A stretch of DNA of 64,000 nt, taken from Nelumbo lutea (taxonomy: Eukaryota; Streptophyta; Magnoliopsida; Proteales; Nelumbonaceae). Positions 11,190-23,351 of the stretch are shown one piece after another. Below the pieces are notes generated by a model. The model was given only the letters and a program-made list of their open reading frames with translations, was not told the DNA's origin and did no database searches. Location of the stretch: contig JAKGHH010000001.1 in assembly GCA_022828595.1 (NCBI GenBank), forward strand, positions 126,058,999-126,122,998. The letters run 5' to 3'. The translations under genes were made by a program, and so were the position numbers. Every line of letters begins with the position of its first letter. Within the stretch, counting starts at the first letter, position 1.

Positions 11190-11573
11190 CTCCTGGAGGA
11201 TCTTGGCACATGGTGTTCATAATGAGGATATGGGTTTTTCTTATTGTTTTATCTCCTAGATGAGTTTTGATGGTTGAAAATTGTTGCTGTTTTTTAGTTT
11301 TTTTCTTGATTGACCATTTGTGTCAAGTTTATTTTTTATTTTATTTTATTTATACATTTAATTAAGTTTCGAATGTCTTTATATAGGCCTTTATATGTTT
11401 GAAACGGCTTGTGTTATATGAACAAGGGAGATAGCTAAAGGAGTTTGCTCATCAAATTTCTTATCTATGTCTTTTTGAATCAGTCTCTCGTTATTAGTCG
11501 TTGTAGTGAAAGTTTATACTTTGATGAACGGTAATTTGGAGAATTCTCTGGTTATGTTAACTTGTAACTCTAA

Positions 11574-11702
11574 GGCTGTGTTTGTTTTGAAGGAAAAGGT
11601 AAGGAAATGAAGGAAAAAACAAGGAAACCTATACAAGGTTTATACATATTTTCCATCATTTCCTTTCCTTTGTATACCTTTTCCTTCAAACCAAACTTGG
11701 CC
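11574..11702. mobile_element. Palindromic Tourist-like MITE (129 bp)
   Basis: Left 'ggctgtgtttgttttgaagg' and right, inverted, 'ggccaagtttggtttgaagg' are near-identical ends. The homology continues through 'aaaaggta' and 'aggaaatga.ggaaaa' to the centre. TAA stands on both sides (11,571-11,573 and 11,703-11,705), as expected for PIF/Harbinger insertion. Confidence 0.7.
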
Positions 11703-11705
11703 TAA

Positions 11706-12400
11706 TTGATTGATATTTAGGTGATTTGAAACCGGGAGTTGAAATGAAGATTACTGGACCTGTTGCGAAGAAAATGTTTATGCCAAAAGATGCTAAATGC
11801 CGCAATCGTAATGGCAGTCATCATTGCTGAATGCCCATCTTTTTATTTTATATTTGTGTGCTATAATTTTTAAATTGTTATTAAATTCTCTGTTCTATTA
11901 TTTATATATTGTTTATCAGTTCTATGGATTAGTTATTGCAGCTTGCAACTGGGATCAGGAGTTGCTGCTTTTTATTGTCCAGTTCTACATTCTACTCAGG
12001 TTTATGAGAAAATTTATTCAAATGATGCTACCAAGACAAATTAAAGAGTTTTCTTCATTATGAAATATATGTAAACATATTAGATATTCATGTTATTAAA
12101 TTATAGGATTAGGAGAAATTGTTTATTATTTTTCCTTCTACAGTTCTTCCTTGATATTTTCATAGGAACTTGAAAGAAAAAGAGGAAAAAGTTTTATGAA
12201 GTGTTTATTTCAAAGTTCTGAAGTCTGAAACCTAAATCTACTTCTTTATTTTGTTAAATCTTGTCAATTTTAGTTCTTACTACTCAATTATATTACTAAT
12301 GTGATATAAACTGTTGAACATTAATTGGCCTTCTTCACTAAATGATGGTAATTATAAATGTAGAGTTGGTAAAGTCGTCTCAGGCTATATAATATTGGTT
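11706..12400. other. AT-rich spacer
   Basis: The frame at 11,824-12,063 is hydrophobic and AT-driven, with no recognisable domain. I see nothing else I can support. Confidence 0.45.
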
Positions 12401-12408
12401 ATGGTAAA

Positions 12409-12480
12409 GGATTTTAAATGGGCCAAATCAGGATTTTGCATTTTAAATGGGCCAAATCAGGATTTTAAATGGGCCAAAGC
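12409..12480. repeat. Triplicated short repeat
   Basis: Three copies of 'ttttaaatgggccaaa' follow one another, two of them extended by 'tcaggattt'. It is a short direct-repeat array just outside the GY1 LTR. Confidence 0.6.
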
Positions 12481-12711
12481 GGAAGTCCATCCACTTCCGC
12501 TGCCATTGCATAGATATTCTCAATGTCATGGAAAGTTACTCTAAATTTGTGGGCAACGACCCACTCGTCCTGGATTTTCACATGGTGGATTTCCTCATTT
12601 CCTCGTCCAAAAATCTTATGGGCAATGAGACTATCATTACTAGGACAATTACTGTCCTCCAAATTTGAGAAATCAAATGATCTTATAACTTGCCAAGTTA
12701 AGCACAGATAG

Positions 12712-14265
12712 TGACGGGTTGTCGAAGTCCTCAAAATTAGTTCTAGTCCCACAATAAGATATTTACGGTAAAAGTGGTACTAGGTCAAATCTCATAGGGA
12801 GCTAACAGTAATCTCTTACCCGAATGGATAATATTACTATGTGGGAAAATTAATTACAAAAATTAATTAAAGAAATAGCAAATTTAAACAAACAAGACAA
12901 TATCAGTCTTACCGAATTCTGGTTCAAGGGTTTGGTTTAGCCGATTGAACATCGATCATAGGTATCCCGGGAAATCTTGCAATTCAAGCATTTAACCTTA
13001 GATTTATTATTATATCCATAATAAACCTTGTGTTTTCCTAATTTAGTTGACCAAACTCAGCATTCGATCAACACTTATCACTACTCAACTAGGTACGATA
13101 GCGTTGCATGTTAAACAGTGATAGCATTAAGATTTGTGAAAGCAGTTAAACCAAAACAACAATAATTGAGATAGCTGCAATTATTGAATCTTGTTCCATC
13201 GACTCCTTTTAGGTTGAACCATGTCAATACATTGGTCAAAGGCTGTCATAAACAATTGACCCAGAAAGATATTATCCTAATTGCTACTTGTACCACTATT
13301 TGTGACAATTACGGATCACCGAAATCATGGATAGAAGTAGGAAAATCAACATTAATTCATTTTGTCAAATTAATTAACATCAACATCCAATAAAAATATG
13401 CACAAGAATCAATGAATATTTGAATTAAAAAATAAGAAAATAAATTAACTACAGAACCTCACAATGACACAATCGAACCTCCCCCCTTGAACCAGAAAAA
13501 GAGGCTTACCTGCTCATGATCTGTGCAATCTCCATGCTTTGCTTCTCTATGGCCGAACCGCTTCATTGAGTTTCTTGATTTTCTTGATGATCTCTTGGAT
13601 CTTGGAGTGAGTGATGCTAGAGCTGGTTCGCCCCCCTCTTTATATAGCTAAAGGAGATGGTTGTTTTCCAACTCCTTCTAGGGGATCATCTTATCTTTAG
13701 GGAGTCTTGATCTTCTTTGAACTAATCATATCCTATCTCTTATCTAATGAACTAATCTCAATGTTCTTATCTCTCTAGGATTACATTTAAGACTTTAGAT
13801 CTGATAAGACTCTCTCCTTGGAGATTACATTCGAAATTGGGACTCTTGTCTCTTGATTTCGAGTTGGGCTGCTTTGATAACTTGGCTAGTTCAAGGTTAC
13901 TTCTGCGAGTTGGGCTTCAGTTGTGAAATGGGCCTGACTACGAACTTGATCCGACTTCGGGCTCGTTTTCATACTCGATTCGGCCGAATCTGTCAAAACC
14001 TAAAACATAAAAGTTGTGAGCCTTTCATCTTTCTAATGCTTCTTGAGTTGTCTAATTCGGAGTCCGGAATTGAGAGTATATGCCCAAGATTACTGACTGT
14101 TTCCGAAACTGTACAAACTCACAACCGATTTGCCTTATTTTCTTTTAATTGCATTCTTTATTGCTCTGAATCGAAATATAAGAGTAATGAATCCATTTAA
14201 GTGCTAAAGTAATATAAAAAGAGAAAAATTAGGGGACAAAAATAGGGTTCTTTTCAGTCTCATCA
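12712..14265 (-). repeat. GY1 3' LTR
   Basis: The plus-strand sequence starts 'tgacgggttgtcg' and ends 'tctcatca', giving the usual TG...CA ends over 1,554 bp. On its right it touches the polypurine tract at 14,266-14,280. The five bases outside are gatag. Their partner cannot be checked because the other end of the element is lost. Confidence 0.75.
13640..13656 (-). promoter_or_regulatory. TATA box in GY1 LTR
   Basis: On the minus strand 'agctatataaagagg' is a full TATA match about 630 bases inside the LTR as read from its 5' end. It would drive transcription in the direction of the element. Confidence 0.55.
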
Positions 14266-14280
14266 AATCCCCCCACACTT
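14266..14280 (-). other. GY1 polypurine tract
   Basis: The minus strand reads aagtgtggggggatt immediately before the LTR start (TGATGAGACTG). This is the plus-strand primer site for reverse transcription and it fixes the LTR boundary. Confidence 0.7.
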
Positions 14281-15379
14281 CAACTTTGCCCGTCCTCGGG
14301 CAAGGCAAAAACTCAAGCAATAACAAAAGAAACTACCTACTGATTTTCAATATTTCTTTCTTTCAACATAAGAGCCTAATCCATTGCATGGCTTTTGGTC
14401 TCAGATATTGGTAACCTTCCCATTTTCCATTTCTTTTCCCTTCTTCTCATCCAAGAGTGATCGCAAATCACCATTCCGTCATGGTACCAAGTATAAATCA
14501 ACACTCAAGAAACAAGCCTTCCACCGGCTGAACCTTCTTGGATTGAACAAGTGCCTATTGCTTTAACAAAACCAATTCAGCTAGATTCAATTATCTTTCT
14601 TTGTTTCTTAGGTCAAAAACAAGTGTGTGTTATTGCCATAAGCTTGCTATGTATCACATATTCACCACTTTGTATGAATTCCAAGGGTCTGAAGGTGAGA
14701 ATGGCGGTTAGGGTTCTAGGGGTGAGTGCATTTTATGCTCCATCTCACATTAGTTTTTCACAATTTAGTTATTTTTTTATTTATTTTTGCACAAGAACGA
14801 ATCATAAGGTATCACCGTCTGATCCATGAACTCATTGATCGTTGGTCTCAATATGCCTAACACAGCAAGTTCTAGAATATATCAAACCATGTTTGATAGA
14901 TATTTATGTTGAAAATCAATCAAGCCCTTATGCATCTTGCCATTGGTCGATTAAAATATAAGATTGGAGGGTACCATATGTAGCCAAGACAAGTTCAGTT
15001 AGTCAATGCTTGCATCCAATCCTATTCTATTCAGCCTAGGCACATGATTCCTGATAAGTTGAAATCGTTCAAGGATAAGGTTCTAGGAAGCAGAAATTTC
15101 AAAAGGTAAAGTTAAAAAGTGGAATGATACGAAGCATGCTAGGGTTATCCCAAGTTCCACCAGATTTCCCTAATCCCCCACACTTAAATATATACATTGT
15201 CCCCAATGTATGTGATTATGCATAAAGTAGAAGGATATTGGGGTACTTCCCTGTTTGTCTTATTGGGTTCCTGCTAAACACAAAAATCAAAACCAAACAA
15301 AATAACAAGACTAACTAAACACAATGGGTTGCCTCCCACAAGCACAATTGTTTAAAGTCGTTATGCTCGACGTTTCTCC
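14281..15379 (-). other. GY1 non-coding 3' region
   Basis: About 1.1 kb lies between integrase and the polypurine tract. It contains a second purine-rich motif (minus strand 'aagtgtggggga' near 15,177-15,188), which is common in this lineage. I see no extra reading frame such as those in GY2 and GY3. Confidence 0.5.
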
Positions 15380-16638
15380 TTTGCTCCTTTAATCCAATGA
15401 ATACCGAGGAATGTCTAATGAAGATGTCTACCGTAGGGGAGACATTTGCATCCTCGGGGAATACGCTTCAATCGATGCCCATTCACCTTGAAGATCTTAC
15501 CATATTGAGACTTTTGATCTCTACTGCACCATAAGGAAATACATTAGTCACACTAAAAGGACCCATCCATCTGGAACGCAGCTTACCTAGCATGAGTTGG
15601 AGGCGAGAGTTGCTACAGTAAGACATTTTGTCCGACTTTAAATTGTTTTCTTAAGAAATACATTGTCATGGAACAATTTGGTCTTTTCTTTGTAGATTCT
15701 TGAATTTTCATATGCCTTTAACCTCAACTCTTCCAACTCTTGCAACTAGAACTTCCTTTCCTTCCCTACTTCTTCCATATTCATGTTGCATCGCTTTATT
15801 GCCCAATAGGCCCTATGTTCAATTTTGATCGGCAAGTGGCAAGATTTGCCAAAAATTAACCTGTAAGTTGTTCGATATGCTCAGAGCGCATCATCCAGGC
15901 GTAGGCTCCAAACCTTCATTCCTAGATTCACCGTCTTTTCCAAGATGGACTTTACCTCTCGATTGGAAATTTCAGCTTACCCGTTAGTGTGGGGTGATAG
16001 GCAGTGGCGATTTGGTGATGCACCCCATACCTTCTCAACAAGGCTTCTATTGTTCTATTGCAAAAGTGTGTCCCTTGATCGCTTATAATGGCTCGAGGAA
16101 TGCCAAACCTGCTAAAGATGTTAGATTTGATAAACCCTACAACACATTTAGAATCATCAGTCTTGGTGGCCTTGGCTTCCACCCATTTTGAGACATAATC
16201 AACTGCCAAAAGTATATAAGAAAAACCACAAGAGGGAGGAAAGGGTCCCATGAAATCGATGGCCCAAACATCAAATATTTCACATATAAGAAAGGGTGTT
16301 TGGGGCATCTCATTCTTGCAAGATAGTGTACCTGTTTGCTGACATCTTTCACAATTTTTACAAAACAAGTATGCATCTCTAAATAGGATTGCCCAATACA
16401 GCCCACTATCTAAAACCTTTCGAGCAGTCCTCTTCGGCCCAAAATGGCCACCACAAGCATAACTATGGCAAAAAATTAGAATTGACATATGCTCCTCCTT
16501 AGGGACACATCTCCTAATCATTTGATTAGAACAAAACTTCCATAGATAGGGTTCGTCCCATACATAATATTTCGCCTTGTACCTGATTTTGTTCTTCATG
16601 GATTTGCTAAGGTCATTAGGCAAAACTCCGGTGACCAA
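15380..16638 (-). pseudogene. GY1 integrase (broken)
   Basis: Integrase inserts the cDNA copy into the host chromosome. The open piece at 15,952-16,638 (228 residues) shows the His-His-Cys-Cys zinc-binding module (H58, H65, C96, C99) and the first two catalytic Asp residues, in 'WAIDFMGPFP' (D128) and 'IISDQGTHF' (D187). Where the catalytic Glu motif should follow 'HPTLTG', the frame slips and a stop replaces the usual Gln. The remainder can be followed in another frame to about 15,380, including a GPY/F-like stretch '[19 protein letters not shown]'. It belongs to the GY1 pol polyprotein. Confidence 0.8.
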
Positions 16639-17003
16639 AGTAGTTCACAATATCAGTATACCATGGAACCATACATCTCATGTGAAACAATTGCTCATCA
16701 AGAAACAACTCACAAATGGGTGAGGAGTTCTCATCTTTCACCAACCTACTTAGGTGATCCGCCACCGAGTTTTCACCTCCCTTTCGATCGTTGATCTCTA
16801 AATCAAACTCTTGGAGCAAGAGTATCCATCTTATCAGCCTCAGTTTTGACTCCTTCTTCGCTAGTAGGATATTTCAAAGATACATGGTCAGAAAACACAA
16901 GTACTTTAGAGCCAAGCAAATATGATCTAAATTTGTCTAAAGCAAACACAATAGCTAGTAGTTCATTTTCAGTAGTTGTATAGTTGCTTTGTGCAGCATT
17001 CAA
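16616..17003 (-). pseudogene. GY1 RNase H (broken)
   Basis: RNase H removes the RNA strand during reverse transcription. 'NAAQSNYTTTENELLAIVFA' at 16,803-17,003 is the typical Gypsy RNase H core with its acidic Glu. '[16 protein letters not shown]' at 16,616-16,819 is the connector that precedes integrase. The pieces are in different frames, so at least two frameshifts separate them. Confidence 0.8.
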
Positions 17004-17838
17004 TGTTTTGGAAGCATAGTAGATGACGTGGCTCTTCCCATCTATTCGTTGACCTAGAACAGCCCCTATCGCATAGTTGCTTGCAATCGGTCATGATCTC
17101 AAAGGGCAAGTTCCAACTGGGTGGTTGTATAATGGGTGCATTTGTTAGTAAATTCTTAAGCTTGTCAAATGCTTCCTTGCACTCATCACCAAAATCGAAA
17201 GACACATCCTTTTGCAGCAAATTGGACAATGGCAGGGCAATTTTTGAAAAATATTTGATGAACCTGCGATAAAAGCCTGCATGTCCAAGAAAGGAACGAA
17301 CCTCCCTAACATTTGTAGGGTAGGGTAAGCTCACAATCAAATCAATTTTGGCCTTGTCAACCTCTATTCCTTTGGCTGAAATTACATGTCCCAACACAAT
17401 GCCTTCCTTCACCATAAAATGACATTTTTCATAGTTTAAGACAAGATTTGTTTCCACACACATATTCAGAATTTTACTTAAACTATTTAGGCAGTCATCA
17501 AACGAATCACCATAAACAGTAAAATCATCCATGAACATTTCAATGCATTTTTCAAGAAAATCAGAAAATATACTCATCATGCATCTTTGAAAAGTGCCCA
17601 GAGCGTTACAAACAAACCAAAGGGCATTCGTCTATAGGCAAAAGGTGTCGAATGGACAAGTGAATGTTGTTTTCTCTTGGTCCTCCTGCGCAATAACAAT
17701 CTGATAATATCCTGAGAACCCATCGAGAAAACAGAAGAAAGCCTTACTTACCAACCTTTCTAGCATTTGATCGATGAAGGGTAGGGGAAAATGGTCCTTT
17801 CGAGTGGCCAAGTTAAGTTTTTGAAAATCTATTACCAT
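16969..17838 (-). pseudogene. GY1 reverse transcriptase (broken)
   Basis: The N-terminal part (17,632-17,838) shows 'DFQKLNLATRKDHFPLPF' and 'DGFSGYYQI'. The C-terminal part (16,969-17,580) shows the catalytic box as FMDD at 17,523-17,534, 'KCHFMV', 'VLGHVIS' and the thumb 'VRSFLGHAGFYRRFI'. These are standard Ty3/Gypsy reverse transcriptase motifs. A frame break near 17,590-17,635 separates the halves. The upstream start is also broken (17,840-18,000). Confidence 0.85.
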
Positions 17839-18708
17839 TCACCAGCCACTTTGTACCCTCATGGGAATTAGTTCATTATTTGATTTTTTACTACAATAAT
17901 CCCAGTTTTCTTAGGTACAACATGAATAGGACTTACCCATTTGTTGTTTTGAAATTGGATAAATTATCCCTTCATCTAACAGTTTAAGCACTTCTTTCAT
18001 TACTACCTCTTTCATTACCGGGTTGAGTTTCTTTGTGGTTCTCTAACCAGTTTGGCATCATCCTCCAAAAGGATCCTATACATGCAAATTGAGAGGCTGA
18101 CGCCCTTTATGTCGGCTAGGGTCCAGCCAATCGCCTCCTTATGGTCCTTTAGGACTTTGATGAGCTTCTCCTCTTTGCTTCCTCAGTCAACCCTTATGCA
18201 ATGATTACAGGCAGTGTCTTATTTTCGCCCAAGTATGCATATTTCAAGTGATCAGGAAGGGTCTTTAGTTCCAGCTCCGGAGCCTGCAAAACAGAGGGCA
18301 ACAACCTTGTGTGAGAAATTTTTGATTGAACATCAAAATTACTTACCTCTTGTTCCGGTTCCGGAGTATCATAGGATGCATCAATCTCCTCTTCCCTGTC
18401 CGATTATGCCTTGTATTCCAGCTCATCATCCATGCCTTCCTCTCCAAAGACTTCCTGCACAATCAAATCAATGGTGTCAATAGAGCAGATTGAATGACAT
18501 TCACATAGGATATTTTCATTGCTTAAAAAATATTAAATTTTACAATATCTCCGTCAAACTCGACCGGAGAGGGTACCCTCATCCACATCTATTTTGGTCT
18601 TGGCCGTTTTCATGAATGGTCTGCCTAATAGAAGTGGGGCTGAACTCGTGGTTGTGTCTTCTTCCATCTTCAGGATGTAGAAATTGGTTGAAAGATCAAA
18701 TCGTTAAC

Positions 18709-18996
18709 CTACACCAATACATCCTCAACAATCCCTTCTAGGTAGGCATTAGAACGATCAGCTAATTGGATAACAACTCTAGTTTCTTTCAAAGGACCTA
18801 GTTTCAATGCACAGTAAATCGAGTATGGCATGACATTAATGGATGCACCTAAGTCTAGCATGGCATGATCGATTCGTTTGTTGCCGATCACACAAGGTAG
18901 GGTAAACATACCTGGATCAACACGTTTTTCTGGCAGGGTCCTCTTGATTACGGCTGAAACGTTCTCTCCAACTCTTACCTTTTCATCAATTTGCAA
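18709..18996 (-). pseudogene. GY1 aspartic protease
   Basis: 'MLDLGASINVMPYSIY' (active-site triad at 18,841-18,855) is the retropepsin motif in the form usual for plant Athila/Tat elements, with Leu in place of Ser or Thr before Gly. 'GMFTLPCVIGN' precedes it and 'VVIQLADRS' follows. The enzyme would cut the gag-pol polyprotein. The frame stops at 18,709 and is not continuous with gag or reverse transcriptase. Confidence 0.8.
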
Positions 18997-19051
18997 CCTT
19001 CTCTTGTTAGTCGCATAACTCTTTCAAAAATTTTGCATATTTTGGGATTTG

Positions 19052-20125
19052 TTAGATTGCATCTAACAAGGGAATGTTGATCTTCACCTTCCTGAAGGTT
19101 TCCAGCACTTCTTGCTCATATTCCTCCTTCTTTGACTTGGCCAACCTGCTAGGAAAAGGTGGTACAACATTAGTAACTTTAGGAAGAGGGGGGTCGGATT
19201 TTACCTCAATGGGGTTGTCGTTTGACCCTTGTCCTTCTTCTTCCTTGGCTGCCTTCGATGGTGAACTTGGTTGGGGCTGCAACTCTCTTCCACTTCTCAA
19301 CACCACCGCACTTGCATTCTCTTTTGGGTTGACTACCGTTTGTGATGGTAGTTTCCCAGAGTTCTGCGCTTCCAACTTGCTAATAGAAGCGGCAAGTTAG
19401 CTGATTTGGTTCCCAATGTTGGCTCTTGTTTCTTGCTAAAATTGCTGAGTATTAGTAGCGAGAGCCTTGACTATATCATCTAATGACATACCTGAATTCG
19501 GGGGTTGGCCTTGCGCTGTGATGGGTGTTGAAAACTGTGGCTGCCGATTGAAAATCTGGGGCTGAAATTTCTGCTGTCCTCCTTGGTTCCCGTAGCTTAG
19601 ATTTGGATGTTCCCTCCACTCCAGATTGTAGTAATTGGTGTAGGGATCATATTTTTATTGTGGCTGTTGCGGAAATCCTCTTACGGCACATACATGCTGT
19701 ATCGATCCATCCTGTAGTGATGGACACATGTCCGTAGGATGACTAGGGATCAAATAGATACCACACACCTTGGCTGGTTGCAATTGTCCTACAGCGAGTT
19801 GCCTAACCAAAGCAGTTAAATCTGAAATCTGATTTTCTAAATTAACATGGCATACCTCATTAACCCGTCTTATGGTATCGTCTATCCTTGCACCGAACAG
19901 CTATGAATTTTCGGCCATGTTGGAAATTAATTCCCCGGCTGCTTTGGGTGTCTTGTTCACCAAGGCTCCTCCACTGTCTGCATCGACCATACTTCTATCC
20001 ATGGGCTGCAGCCCTTCATAGAAGTACTGGATTAACTATTGTTTGGGTATTTGGTGGTGTGGACAGCTAGCAACAAGTTGTTTAAACCTCTTCCAATATT
20101 TGTATAGCGTCTCACCACCAAATTG
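19052..20125 (-). pseudogene. GY1 gag remnant
   Basis: Gag forms the intracellular particle. 19,052-19,375 encodes a gag C-terminal linker with 'AVVLRSGRELQP' and a Lys/Glu-rich tail ending 'VKINIPLLDAI', typical just before the protease. Around 19,900-20,120 the retrotransposon gag domain is visible in pieces, with 'GETLYKYWKRFKQLVASCPH' and 'YFYEGLQPMDR', interrupted by stops. The N-terminal half is absent. Confidence 0.7.
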
Positions 20126-20164
20126 CCGAACTCCACATATTTCTTTTCTTATATTTGTAGCCCG

Positions 20165-21340
20165 GGATGCAGGAACCTATCTGATAGTCTGAGTCGTTTG
20201 ACTCTGACACCTTCCACGCAGGATCTCTATTCCCTTATCCCTTTCTTTCCCTTTCTCTCTCTCTCGGACTCTCACTCCCTCATACTCCCTCTCTCTCTCT
20301 CTGAGCTCTGTCTCTCTTAAGTCTTGCCTCTTTCTCTCTCACCTCTCAAACTCTCTCTCAAAGCTCTTTCTCTCTCTCTCTCTCTCTCTTTCGAACTCTC
20401 ACACTTTTAGACTCCCACTCTCCATTCTGGGTTTTGACCTTCGGCGCTCCGATAGATCAAAGAATCAAAGAATGAAATCCGATTGAGTTGAGGGTGAGTT
20501 GAGCAATTTGGTTTTGCCATGTTCTGGGTCTCTTGCTGAGTCGTCGGATTCTCTCTCTCTGCTTTCTTTGACTGCATTTTCCTTTTTTTTTTAATTTTAA
20601 GGGCATAAAAAAATCGAAAAACCGAGTTGCGGTTAATCGATCCAGTAGTTAACCAATTGCATCGGTTCGATTTTGGTTCAGTTAAATGTAAAAACTGAAC
20701 ATACAGGTTTGGTCCAAAAATTTACCCCACGGTTTGGTTAACCAAACCGTGAGCACCCCTACTTTGTTTCACTAGTAATTGACTTTCTACCACAAGAGAA
20801 AGAGATTTTCCCGTTCCACATACAGAGAGAGAGAGAGGGGGGGGGGAGGAGGTGAGAGAGTGAGTAACGAGAAAGTCAGCCCAGCTGGAAATTGATTCGA
20901 GATAGAGATGATTGTTTAATCGGAGCTCCTTCAGACGACGGTTTAATTGGTTTACCGCTAATGAAAGGAAGAAGACAATGAAGAAGAAGAAGAAGAAGAA
21001 GAAGAAGAAGAGAAAGGAGAGGGAGAAGGACAAAGGGTAAAATTGGGTTTTAAAAAAATTATGTCATGTTGGTGTCACATGTTGTATGGGTTTTTGACGG
21101 AATATTAACAGATGCTAATGATAATGGTAGAACTAGTAAGGATATATATAATCAATAAAGCTAAACCATAAGGGTAGTATTCTAGAACTCAGTTTGGGGC
21201 CAAAGCAAGAGATTATGAAACAATGGCCTGGCCCAAAGCAAGAGTTCTCGATATGGAACAATGGCCCAGCCCTTAGATCCATCAAGCCCTTTCTGTTTTC
21301 CTTTTTTGATAATATAATAATAATTAAGCCTCTTTCTGTT
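20165..21340. repeat. Simple-sequence-rich spacer with a probable MITE
   Basis: 20,220-20,420 is CT-rich, with (TC)n at 20,364-20,390. 20,820-20,850 is GA/G-rich and 20,979-21,012 is a (GAA)n run. Between them, about 20,585-20,760, lies a repeat whose right end is 'accgtgagcacccc', a terminus common in hAT-type MITEs. Its other end is not certain. No gene is seen. Confidence 0.5.
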
Positions 21341-21505
21341 TCCTGTAATAGAGGTAGATGGATCATGGTTATATTAGAAAAAATAAAAAATAAAAAAAAA
21401 GAAGGCAGACCACAATTGAAGAAGAGTTAGAAAGACCAATTAAAGAAGAGGTAGATAGATCATGGTAACAACAACTTCTTACTTTTACAATTTTACCATG
21501 TCATT

Positions 21506-22426
21506 TTTTTTGGTAATACCAGGAGGAGGTTACAAAAGACGGGGTAATTCTCGGCTCCAAAATATTCAAAAAAATAAACAAAAAAAAAAAGCACTAAGGA
21601 GGGAAAAGGAACTAAAGGAAGAGGGAGCTTGAGAGGGAGAAAGAGCTTGATTCACCAGGTAATCTACTGCTTGATTTGCTTCTCTAAAGGAGTGAATGTA
21701 CGAAAAATGGGATTCAGTCTTTAATAATGGGATTCAGCCTCCGAGAGACTTCAATCTGCTTCTTTTGGCAAGAAATCACAAGAAGAGATTAGGGAAATTC
21801 CCGAAATTTAAAACCGATATTATGGGCTTTTCAAGCCGCCCCAAAGCTTCAGCAACATTAATTGTGGCTACACCAATATAGTAAGCTTTTACATTGAAGA
21901 TTTCCCCAGAAGCTTCCTCGCAAATGCACAGAATAGGACAATTTCCCTTCCCATTTCTTGATGCATCAAAGTTTATTTTAATAGCACCCTTTCTTGGGAT
22001 TTTCCAAGTGATAGCCTGCCAATTTTCTTCGTTTCTAGGATTAGTTTATATTCTCATCACAAGCAATATATTCTAAGAAGTAATTTAGAGGTTGATTTAC
22101 TAAAATCAATGGGGGGACATCAATTATGAAATATTCTATCATTTAGGCTGAGTTTGGAAGGAGTACAAATGCAAATATGTAGAGTGCAAAACCTTATATT
22201 TTGTATTATTTTGTATATATTTTGCGCTGTACATATTGCATTTGTAGTGTTTCCAAACTGAGCCTTAATTCTTCCAGAGATATCATAAAATGAAGCTACA
22301 TTTCTCATAGGCCATTGATCCCTTACCTCAAGTTTGTCCACCAATTGCATATTGAGGAATCATTTTCTTGCGAACCTAGAGTGCTACGGATAATAGATAA
22401 CCAAACCTATTCTGCAAAATAACAAA
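21506..22426 (-). mobile_element. 5'-truncated L1-type LINE with target duplication
   Basis: The insertion is bounded by 11-bp direct repeats, accatgtcatt, at 21,495-21,505 and 22,427-22,437. On the minus strand it ends in a short poly(A) (21,506-21,510, T on the plus strand). The minus strand encodes a decayed RNase H domain of plant LINEs around 21,640-22,040: 'GAIKINFDAS', a Gly/Asn-rich turn, 'VAEALGRLEKP', and 'FSYIHSFREANQAVDYL' near the C-terminus. Stops interrupt it. Five-prime truncation, a poly(A) end and an 11-bp duplication are the marks of target-primed reverse transcription. Confidence 0.75.
22146..22264. mobile_element. Tourist-like MITE nested in the LINE
   Basis: The ends 'ggctgagtttgga' and, inverted, 'ggctcagtttgga' pair over most of the 119-bp length, as do the inner words 'tacaaatgcaa'. 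TTA flanks both sides (22,143-22,145 and 22,265-22,267). The element lies within the LINE, so it inserted later than the LINE. Confidence 0.7.
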
Positions 22427-22599
22427 ACCATGTCATTATAATCATTGAAGTAGTAAAATGTCTATTTTGTTTATTTTTTTGATAAAAAATAAATGTGCGA
22501 TTTAGGTTTCATATAATTTGTATGAGATCAATTTAATAATATAAATTTCATGAGCCACATGGATGTGTTTAGTCCTATGTTTGAATGTGGGGATCCACA

Positions 22600-23350
22600 T
22601 ACATAGCTAGTGGAAAAGCTCAGTTTTCATGGATTCACTGTAAAAAACTATAAACATTTTTGGATGAATGAAAGTACAGTTCTAAAAATGCATTATTTTT
22701 TTTTTCTAGATCCCTCAAAATACCTGGCCTGCTCAAAACCAAACTCTTGGATTCTTGGCCTAGGAGAGGGAAGGGGTGAGGCACCCCTTTCTCGTACATG
22801 ATGAACCCTTAATGGCATGCCCTTACCTCTCTTGCACAAATAAAAATATGAAGATAGAAAAAAAGCTGGATCTATACGAGAGCTTACACGCTAATTAAAA
22901 AGAACACTTAGATCACAGAAATACTTCAGGTTTGGATTCTAAGTGAAGTTGGTGATACTAGGGTTTCCCCCGACCCCTTACACCTCTCTTGGAACCAACT
23001 CCTACTTGAGATGAAAATAGTATAGATCTTTAGATGGACTCTTCCATCCCTCCATCTTCACATATATCATTAAAGAACAAACCATCAATGAACAAAAACT
23101 TAAACCGAACATGGAGAGAGAGACTTGGGAATCGTCAGTTTTGCTGCTCAGTTCTTCTCTCCCTTCATTTGACTAGACTGCAATGAAGCGTGGTTTTTAC
23201 TAGGGTTGCCCCCTTTTGACATCTCTCTTGGAAACAAGTTAATACTTAATGAAGGGAGAGACGCAAAGTCAAAGACACAACCCATGCATCATATGTTCTC
23301 GAACATAGCATGGAATAGGACAAAAAATCTAGCATTCAAGAAACTTAAGA
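22600..23350. other. Spacer with a diverged direct repeat
   Basis: Two related stretches near 22,957-23,015 and 23,196-23,255 share 'actagggtt.ccccc', 'ctctcttggaa.ca' and a 'tact' ending. I see no gene. Confidence 0.4.
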
Positions 23351-23351
23351 A

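Larger units (their letters stand above)
12712..20130 (-). mobile_element. GY1: 5'-truncated Ty3/Gypsy element (Athila/Tat type)
   Basis: Reading on the minus strand from right to left, the order is gag remnant, protease, reverse transcriptase, RNase H, integrase, a non-coding 3' region, a polypurine tract and a 3' LTR. This is the Gypsy domain order. The polypurine tract with 'aagtgtgggggg' and the absence of a gag zinc knuckle fit the Athila/Tat group. The 5' LTR, primer site and N-terminal gag are missing: homology stops near 20,130 and is followed by CT-rich sequence. Internal stops and frameshifts are frequent, so the copy is dead. Confidence 0.85.
21345..22595. repeat. Paralogous block, copy 2 (interrupted)
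   Basis: The outer parts (21,345-21,505 and 22,427-22,595) match 4,205-4,480 in order. The middle is a LINE insertion absent from copy 1. Together the copies give a filled site and an empty site. Confidence 0.7.
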
